From an uncultured Dorea sp. (GTDB lineage: Bacteria; Bacillota; Clostridia; Lachnospirales; Lachnospiraceae), in contig NZ_CAKRAH010000031.1 of NCBI RefSeq assembly GCF_934294775.1, positions 1 through 29,587 on the forward strand: a DNA stretch of 29,587 bases, read 5' to 3'. Under the pieces are notes generated by a model. The model was given only the letters and a program-made list of their open reading frames with translations. It ran no database searches and was not told the origin of the DNA. Positions 24,216 to 29,587 of the stretch are shown here, piece by piece. The position numbers and the translations under genes are program-made. Position 1 is the first letter of the stretch. Each line of letters opens with the position of its first letter.

Positions 24216-25100
24216 TTACCCCTTGATTCCTCCGGTTACTCCACCAATAATCTTCTCTGACAAGAACAGATACAGAATAAATGTCGGAAGGAATACGATA
24301 ACAACCGCTGCAAACATTCCGGCCCAGTTTCCTGTATACTGCATAGACTGAAGCATTCCATACAGTCCAACTGCTACCGGTCGTAATGTATCGTTGTTAG
24401 CAAATATCAATGACAGGAAGTATTCGTTCCAGATATTGATAAAGTTAAAGATTGTAACTGTAACAATTCCGGACTGAGCCATCGGGAACATAATCACCCA
24501 GAATGTCTTCGTCGGCGGACATCCATCAATTGCTGCGGCTTCTTCATATGTACGTGACAGGTTTGAGAAGAATGTCAGCAGGAAGATCGTTGTATAAGGA
24601 ATATTGATTCCGATATACAGGAAGATCAGCGTCACCTTACTTGCAAATACACTGTTCAGTATTCCCAGATTGGCAACAACGCTAAACAGCGGAAGTACAA
24701 TCATCGTGATCGGAATTCCCATTGCCGATACAAAGCTTGTCTGAATCACTTTATTTCCAAGGAATGTAAATCTCGCCAGCACATATGCCGCCGGTGCGCA
24801 GATCAGGATTAAAAGGAAACATGACACCAGTGAATAGAGCATTGAATTCATGAAGAATGTTGCCACACCACCAGATCCCCATGCCTGCATATAATTTTCA
24901 AAATGCAGTCCTGTCGGAAACTTTAATGCTTTACCGGCAAAAATATCCGTTGTTGTTGAAAAACTTGCCGCAAGAATCCAGCCCAGCAGCATAAATGTAA
25001 AGATAACCCACAAGATGATCACAATGTATCCAGGAGCCAGTTTCATTTCTTTTTTCCAGTTAATTTTCTGTTTTACTTTCTTTTCTTTTTCTCTTGCCAT
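24216..25100 (-). CDS. Carbohydrate ABC transporter permease, MalG/CUT1 type (importer 2)
   Basis: A 294-aa inner-membrane permease. A very basic N-terminus (MAREKEKKVKQKINWKKE) is followed by six helices and the EAA loop EEAAAIDGCPPTKTFWVIMFP. It ends in GGVTGGIKG, a common end in this family. It lies between the MalF-type gene (15 bases away) and the DUF5107 gene. It is divergent in sequence from the first MalG-type permease (11852-12676), so the two importers are not a recent duplication. Confidence 0.95.
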   Translation of the reverse strand: MAREKEKKVKQKINWKKEMKLAPGYIVIILWVIFTFMLLGWILAASFSTTTDIFAGKALKFPTGLHFENYMQAWGSGGVATFFMNSMLYSLVSCFLLILICAPAAYVLARFTFLGNKVIQTSFVSAMGIPITMIVLPLFSVVANLGILNSVFASKVTLIFLYIGINIPYTTIFLLTFFSNLSRTYEEAAAIDGCPPTKTFWVIMFPMAQSGIVTVTIFNFINIWNEYFLSLIFANNDTLRPVAVGLYGMLQSMQYTGNWAGMFAAVVIVFLPTFILYLFLSEKIIGGVTGGIKG

Positions 25101-25115
25101 AACTGCTCCTCCTTT

Positions 25116-26021
25116 CTAAAATTCAAGGTCATCATCTTTAATCAGTCTGTTACAGATTGAGAATACGATTACTACGCACATACACAGGATAATACCAATT
25201 GCCGCTCCATATCCTGCATTTCGCTCTGTTACCGCATTTCCCGCTCCAAACGTATGCATGTACATGTACTGCACCGGCACAATCGTTGCTTTGTCCGCTG
25301 TAACTGTCGAGAATAACTGCGACCATACAAAGAATGCTGCCGTACTTACTGTCCACATGGTAATGTTTGTTTTAAATACGCCTTTTAAAAGAGGCATTGT
25401 CATATACCGGAACTGCTGAGGTTTGTTTGCGCCATCAATCGTTGCAGCCTCGAACAGATCCGGGCTGATTCTTTCGATTCCACTCATCCAGATCAGCATA
25501 TGATATCCTATCATTCCAAAGCAATATGCAAAAAGTAACGCCCAGAATTTGTGATCTGAATCCAGCCATGGAGTTTTTGCAAGTTTATGCAATCCCAGAG
25601 AATCCAGGATTCCTTTTAATAATCCGAATTTAGAACTGTATACATACTGCAGCCACATGGTTGCAAGTGCTACCGCACTGACGATATTCGGAAGATAGAT
25701 AATTGCGCGGAAAAATTTCTTTCCGCGGATTCCACTAGTCAGAATGACTCCGAATAACAAAGACACAGATAAGACAATAATTCCTCCCAGTGCCCAGATT
25801 TTCAATATGTTCATCATTGCCGTTTTAAAGATCGCTGTCGTGAACAACTTCTGATAGTTGCCCAGTCCAACAAATGTCCACCATTCCATTGTATCCGTTA
25901 CTGACTCGATCTTATATAAACTCATCATGATGGTTCTGATAATCGGATACAGGAATACTATGAGGAAGATAATTACTGCCGGCGCAAGGAAACCGACGAT
26001 CATTTTTCTATTCTTCTTCAC
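25116..26021 (-). CDS. Carbohydrate ABC transporter permease, MalF/CUT1 type (importer 2), GTG start
   Basis: A 301-aa inner-membrane permease with six helices and the EAA loop FEAATIDGANKPQQFRYMTMP. The likely start is the GTG at 26021, since GGAGG sits 7 bases upstream and the product then begins with Met-Lys-Lys-Asn-Arg-Lys before the first helix, as usual. An upstream in-frame ATG (26087) would run through a hairpin and has no ribosome site. A 95-base gap with that hairpin separates it from the binding-protein gene. Confidence 0.92.
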   Translation of the reverse strand: MKKNRKMIVGFLAPAVIIFLIVFLYPIIRTIMMSLYKIESVTDTMEWWTFVGLGNYQKLFTTAIFKTAMMNILKIWALGGIIVLSVSLLFGVILTSGIRGKKFFRAIIYLPNIVSAVALATMWLQYVYSSKFGLLKGILDSLGLHKLAKTPWLDSDHKFWALLFAYCFGMIGYHMLIWMSGIERISPDLFEAATIDGANKPQQFRYMTMPLLKGVFKTNITMWTVSTAAFFVWSQLFSTVTADKATIVPVQYMYMHTFGAGNAVTERNAGYGAAIGIILCMCVVIVFSICNRLIKDDDLEF

Positions 26022-26042
26022 GTATATGCCTCCTTCTACTAA

Positions 26043-26081
26043 AATATGGTGGCCGCGTAGTAACCGCCCTGCCACCATATT
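26043..26081 (-). terminator. Hairpin between binding-protein and permease genes of importer 2 (attenuator-like)
   Basis: A perfect 11-bp stem (AATATGGTGGC at 26043-26053 with 26071-26081) with a 17-base loop, followed by only a short T run on the minus strand. It occupies the same position as the hairpin at 8924-8968 in the peptide operon, as expected for boosting binding-protein expression over permeases. Confidence 0.7.
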
Positions 26082-26116
26082 GATCACTATCTAGTCTTTA
26101 TTATTACTGTCTAATT

Positions 26117-27427
26117 TTACTGACCTGCTGCTTCTTTCATTGCTTTGATAAAGCCTGCTGCATCAAGTTTTCCTGAAGCAAGTTTCTGTGTATTTTCCTG
26201 AAGTACAGGTGTGATATCATTATTGCTTTCAACGCCTGCTGCCCAGTCATAATAAGTTGTTGTTGCATCAAATGCTTCTTTTACTCCTGAAAGTTCTGTC
26301 GGCCATGCATCTGCATTTGCTTTGTCTGTCGGAATGCAAAGAGCATCTTCGGTCATCTTCTTATCAAATTCACCTGTTGTGATGTATTCGATAAGTTCAA
26401 ACGCTTCATCAGCCATCTTGGAATCTTTGTTAATTGCAAGTACCTGGTTTGCAATGTTGTTAGCTGTGTTATCATCTTTTCCGTCCGGAACTGATGGATA
26501 ATTGAAATATCCCCATTCAAGATCGTCTGCTACAGAATCTTTTGCTTCGTTTGGAAGCCATGATCCGCAGATAACGATTGCTGCATCACCAGGAGCGAAT
26601 TCCTGATTCTGTCCTGCTGGATATTTGTTTGTTGCGATATTTTCTGAGAAGTAACCTTTCTTAGCAAAATCTGCAAAACTTTCTGCTGCCGCTTTTACTT
26701 TTGCATCATCCCATGTTACAGATTCTCCGTTGCATTCCTCTCCTGTTACCAGAGATTTTACTCCATCCTGTCCCATGTATCTTGCAAGATGATATCCGAT
26801 AAATGATGTCAGATAAGCATCATCTGCTGTGATCGGTGTGATACCTGCATCTTTCAGTTTCGCACAAGCTGCATCTAACTCATCCCATGTAGTTGGTGTA
26901 GATTCAATACCTGCTTTTGCAAATAATGTCTTGTTATAGAAGAATCCGAAGATAGATGGCTGATAAGGAATACTATGTAATGTATCGTCACCATCATGTG
27001 TCTGTCCATATGCATTACGTGCAATCTTGAACAATGTTTCATTACCATGCTCAGATTCATAATCTTTTGCCAGGTCTTCCAGGTCTAATAAATATTTTCC
27101 CCAGCTTCCATTTACACGGTTAACATCTTCGTCAAACAGGTCAATCTGCTGTTTTGCGCTTAATGCAGGCTCAAGTCCTTCTCTCTGTCCTGTACGTCCT
27201 TTGAACTGTACATCAACTTTAACGCCTGTGTCTTCTTCGTATTTTGCAATTGCTTCTTTGATTACTTTTGCCTGTGGTTCATCCTCGCTCCACATAGCCC
27301 AGTATACAAGTTTGTCTCCACCCTTGTTGCTTCCGCTGCTGTCTGAACCAGATTTTCCACCGCATCCAACAACCAGTGAAGCTGCCATTGTCACACATAA
27401 GAGTGCGCTTACAATTTTCTTTCTCAT
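26117..27427 (-). CDS. Carbohydrate ABC transporter solute-binding lipoprotein (SBP family 1, importer 2)
   Basis: A 436-aa extracytoplasmic binding protein. I chose ATG 27427 because GGAGG lies 9 bases upstream and the product then begins with a clean lipoprotein signal, MRKKIVSALLCVTM, ending in VVGC with Cys22; a longer in-frame reading adds 17 residues unlike a signal peptide. The mature domain starts DKLVYWAMWSEDEPQAKVI, with EDTGVKVDVQFKGR and a FFYNKTLFAKAGIE segment typical of family 1. It is the first gene of the operon importer 2-DUF5107. The ligand is unknown. Confidence 0.95.
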   Translation of the reverse strand: MRKKIVSALLCVTMAASLVVGCGGKSGSDSSGSNKGGDKLVYWAMWSEDEPQAKVIKEAIAKYEEDTGVKVDVQFKGRTGQREGLEPALSAKQQIDLFDEDVNRVNGSWGKYLLDLEDLAKDYESEHGNETLFKIARNAYGQTHDGDDTLHSIPYQPSIFGFFYNKTLFAKAGIESTPTTWDELDAACAKLKDAGITPITADDAYLTSFIGYHLARYMGQDGVKSLVTGEECNGESVTWDDAKVKAAAESFADFAKKGYFSENIATNKYPAGQNQEFAPGDAAIVICGSWLPNEAKDSVADDLEWGYFNYPSVPDGKDDNTANNIANQVLAINKDSKMADEAFELIEYITTGEFDKKMTEDALCIPTDKANADAWPTELSGVKEAFDATTTYYDWAAGVESNNDITPVLQENTQKLASGKLDAAGFIKAMKEAAGQ

Positions 27428-27850
27428 AATATTTTCCTCCTGTTTTCTGTATTTTCGTACAGCTATCTGATAGTTCATACTCTATCATACATTTGCACAA
27501 ATTTCTTTATCTTATTAGCCCGTATTTTTGCATTATCTGCATTTTATTTTATTTCAAGCTTTGTCACCATCTTTTTTCTTTGTGCATTATGCACAATTTC
27601 AGCAAATTATATTTTTAACAATACACGCTCACACTTATTACTTTTATTTATTAATACGAATTGCATTTTCTATAATGCAATATATTTTTACAAAAACAGC
27701 ATAATTATTATATCATTACGCGTTTTATCTTTGTCCCTATATTTCCCTATATTATCTTATTTTTATCATTATTTTATCCAACAAAAAAGGACCGCCAAAA
27801 AATGACTGTCCTTAATGACTATTTGTATTATTTTATCTACGTTTTATCTC
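27428..27850. promoter_or_regulatory. 423-base intergenic region upstream of importer 2
   Basis: Very AT-rich and without a gene that I can see. It holds the nagB terminator (27787-27813), an inverted repeat ATTGCATT-6-AATGCAAT (27660-27681), a perfect odd palindrome TTGTGCATTATGCACAA (27580-27596) and an ATTTG-CA-CAAAT repeat (27491-27502) directly upstream of a minus-strand TATGAT (27489-27484). No good -35 is seen for that -10, so transcription is probably regulator-dependent. Confidence 0.55.
27787..27813 (-). terminator. Intrinsic terminator of the CBM9-nagB operon
   Basis: A short stem AAGGAC/GTCCTT (27787-27792 with 27808-27813), extended weakly inside, followed by TTTTTT on the minus strand, about 40 bases after the nagB stop. 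Confidence 0.7.
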
Positions 27851-28606
27851 TTATCGACCACACTCTTCCACATGTAATTCCATAACCTTCGAAAGTGCTG
27901 CCTCATCTCCAACCAGTGTCACATCATTATGCATCTGCAGAATAGATGCCGGAACTTCCGGTGTAACCGGTCCAAAGAATGCACGCTCCACGATATCTGC
28001 TTTTGCCTCTCCGTTCACTACGATCAGGATTTTCTTTGCCTGCATGATCGTCTTAATTCCCATAGTGTAAGCCTGTTTCGGAACATCATCCGCTGATTCG
28101 AAAAATCTCTTATTTGCCTCAATTGTGCTTTCTGTCAGATCTACGCAATGTGTTTCTTTTTCAAATGCTGCTCCTGGCTCGTTAAATCCTATATGTCCAT
28201 TATGTCCAAGTCCAAGCAGCTGAAGGTCTACGCCTCCAACAGAATGAATCAGTTCTTCATATCTTGCACACTCTTTTTCTGCATCTGGTTCCATACCATT
28301 TGGTACATTTGTCTGTTCTGGGTTAATATTAACACGGTCGAACAGATGCTGGTGCATGAAATAATAATAGCTCTGATCATTTGTACGTGGCAGTCCTTTA
28401 TACTCGTCCAGATTCACTGTCGTTACCTCAGAGAAATCCAGATCTCCTTTATTATACCATTCTACCAGCTGATCATAAGTTCCGATTGGTGTAGATCCTG
28501 TTGCCAGTCCTAATACACAGTTTGGTTTCATAATTACCTGTGCAGATATGATATTTGCTGCTTTTCTGCTCATATCTTTATAATCTTTTGCTTTGTAAAT
28601 TTTCAT
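27851..28606 (-). CDS. nagB: Glucosamine-6-phosphate deaminase NagB
   Basis: NagB converts glucosamine-6-phosphate to fructose-6-phosphate and ammonia, feeding amino sugars into glycolysis. The 251-aa protein shows the family motifs: LGLATGSTP (32-40, phosphate binding), VNLDEYKG with the catalytic Asp in the first third, and GLGHNGHIGFNEPG with the His and Glu of the proton relay around residues 130-143. Length is within the 240-266 aa range of the family. GGGAGG lies ahead of the ATG. It is 36 bases behind a CBM9-like gene, so the two should share a transcript. NagA (the deacetylase) is not in the window. Confidence 0.97.
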   Translation of the reverse strand: MKIYKAKDYKDMSRKAANIISAQVIMKPNCVLGLATGSTPIGTYDQLVEWYNKGDLDFSEVTTVNLDEYKGLPRTNDQSYYYFMHQHLFDRVNINPEQTNVPNGMEPDAEKECARYEELIHSVGGVDLQLLGLGHNGHIGFNEPGAAFEKETHCVDLTESTIEANKRFFESADDVPKQAYTMGIKTIMQAKKILIVVNGEAKADIVERAFFGPVTPEVPASILQMHNDVTLVGDEAALSKVMELHVEECGR

Positions 28607-28642
28607 AATGTTTAACCTCCCACTAATCTTTTGATTTTGTTT

Positions 28643-29269
28643 TTATTTATTCTTTTTATTTTTAGTCGTAATAACTGCCTCTGCAAAATATTCCGGCAGA
28701 TGAAAATTCGGGTTCTTACTCTCTACATATTTGTATGATGCATAATGCTCATTTTCTACTGTTTCGCATATTTTATAGAAATTACAGGTAAATTTTGTAC
28801 CTTCTTTCAGCTCCAGGTCTCCATATATATCTTCCAATATTTCAATCGGAATCATCAGGCTTACATTCCACTGATCTTCTTTTACTTCTGCCTTACATTG
28901 CAGTTTCTGAACTGCTTCCGGCTTAAGTGGCATCCGCTCTGTTTTATTCTTCCCATAGGCTGCCAGAATTGCGCCATTCGCATTCATCTCAAAATTCAGA
29001 TAGACCTCCTGCTTTGATTTATCCTTTGAATAAAATTTAAGAAAGGCCTCTACCGCACTGTCTTTATAAACCGGATCTTGATTCTTCTTATAAATCCGGA
29101 GAGGATTCTTCTCCAGACATACCAGTTTGAGATAAAATCCTTCTCCTTTTGCAAATCCAATGTATCCATATGTTTTTGGAATCTGATCCGTTCCCCATAA
29201 CAGATGTGTGATTTCAAAAGGTTCCACTGTATCTAATAATTCTTCACTTTCTATCAATTGAACTTCCAT
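28643..29269 (-). CDS. CBM9-like (carbohydrate-binding family 9-like) protein, no signal peptide
   Basis: A 208-aa protein with the beta-sandwich pattern of carbohydrate-binding family 9-like domains: YKDSAVEAFLKF (about 68-79), then VYLNFEMNANGAILAAYG (about 88-105), then WNVSLMIPIEIL (about 138-149), matching the family's strand order of D-S-V-E-F-F, N-F-E-x-N-x-x-G and W-x-x-x-x-x-I-P. No signal peptide or membrane segment is visible, so it appears cytoplasmic or non-classically exported, and the domain is the whole protein. It precedes nagB in a two-gene unit, which suggests an amino-sugar-related role. The function of stand-alone members is not known to me. Confidence 0.75.
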   Translation of the reverse strand: MEVQLIESEELLDTVEPFEITHLLWGTDQIPKTYGYIGFAKGEGFYLKLVCLEKNPLRIYKKNQDPVYKDSAVEAFLKFYSKDKSKQEVYLNFEMNANGAILAAYGKNKTERMPLKPEAVQKLQCKAEVKEDQWNVSLMIPIEILEDIYGDLELKEGTKFTCNFYKICETVENEHYASYKYVESKNPNFHLPEYFAEAVITTKNKKNK

Positions 29270-29397
29270 ATGTCTTTCCCCATTGCTTTATCATACTTTG
29301 CTCTCTCAATCTAACAAATATGTGTCAGAAAAACAAGATTGTACAAAAGGAAAGAGACAAACGTACAAAAAAATGAGTGAATGGTGACAAAAAATAT

Positions 29398-29433
29398 CCC
29401 TCTTTCAGATTTTATTTCATACCTGAAAGAGGG
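29398..29433. terminator. Intrinsic terminator downstream of the edge gene
   Basis: A perfect 11-bp stem, CCCTCTTTCAG (29398-29408) with 29423-29433. On the minus strand it is followed by ATATTTTTTG, 13 bases after the stop of the gene at the window edge. Confidence 0.88.
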
Positions 29434-29446
29434 CCTTTGTCATGTT

Positions 29447-29587
29447 TTAATTATTTTTCAAATTCCGGAGTTCTTCTTGCAGTTTTTTTATTTGTTCGTC
29501 TTTTTGACTTAACTGCTCACTCTGCTGATTCAACTGCTCATCTAATTTTCCCAGCTCCTTCTTCTTTTCTTCCAGTTCCTTCTGCAT
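29447..29587 (-). CDS. C-terminal coiled coil of an unidentified protein (cut by window edge)
   Basis: The last 46 codons of a minus-strand frame that is open to the window edge, ending at 29447. The peptide is almost entirely Glu, Gln, Lys and Leu in heptad-like order (for example ELGKLDEQLNQQSEQL), a typical coiled coil. The edge codon is ATG, but with no upstream sequence I cannot tell whether it is the start or an internal Met. The strong terminator right after it shows that this is a real transcript end. No function can be assigned. Confidence 0.6.
   Translation of the reverse strand: MQKELEEKKKELGKLDEQLNQQSEQLSQKDEQIKKLQEELRNLKNN

Noticed and set aside
11852..27427. The two sugar importers as a recent tandem duplication
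   Set aside because: Permeases and binding proteins differ clearly in sequence, EAA loops and termini, and no DNA-level repeat is visible.
27428..27850. Possible small gene or RNA in the 423-base AT-rich gap
   Set aside because: No open frame with a ribosome site and no stable structure apart from the nagB terminator and short palindromes.

Overview
The window looks like chromosomal DNA of a gut-type, low-GC Firmicute, most likely a member of the Lachnospiraceae (Clostridia). The grounds are strong GGAGG ribosome binding sites, AT-rich intergenic DNA, carbohydrate ABC operons without their own ATPase genes, several AraC-family regulators, YesL/DUF624 and M18 aminopeptidase proteins. I cannot name the species. 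There are no rRNA or tRNA genes, CRISPR arrays, transposases or phage genes that I can see.

Layout. (1) 1-2242, minus strand: a nucleotidyltransferase, an N-acetylhexosamine 1-kinase (NahK-like) and the start of galE, the downstream half of a lacto-N-biose/galacto-N-biose (GalNAc/GlcNAc) salvage route. (2) 2330-3702: two divergent genes, a small membrane-anchored protein of unknown function and a YesL/DUF624 membrane protein. (3) 3797-10594, minus strand: an oligopeptide/dipeptide ABC importer (binding protein, two permeases, two ATPases) ending in a PatB/MalY C-S beta-lyase, with a divergent AraC regulator (10928-11776). (4) 11852-18335, minus strand: a probable GH129 alpha-N-acetylgalactosaminidase, a Gfo/Idh/MocA oxidoreductase and a sugar ABC importer (binding protein and two permeases), with a divergent AraC regulator (18485-19417). 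(5) 19575-22146: an M18 aminopeptidase and a second AraC regulator, paralogous to the first. This block is flanked by two copies of a palindromic repeat. (6) 22259-27427, minus strand: a second sugar ABC importer followed by a DUF5107-TPR protein. (7) 27851-29269, minus strand: a CBM9-like protein and nagB. (8) 29447-29587: the coiled-coil C-terminus of an unidentified protein.

How the parts may work together (inference). The GH129-like enzyme has no signal peptide, and its candidate active-site residues fall one position away from those I recall for the Bifidobacterium bifidum Tn-antigen enzyme NagBb. GH129 releases GalNAc from GalNAc-alpha-Ser/Thr. The window also holds sugar and peptide importers, a cytoplasmic aminopeptidase, a kinase, nucleotidyltransferase and epimerase able to carry GalNAc-1-P to UDP-GlcNAc, and NagB. 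It could therefore be a dispersed locus for salvage of mucin O-glycans or O-glycopeptides in a Firmicute. The peptide importer with PatB may instead be a separate unit for cysteine-S-conjugate peptides.
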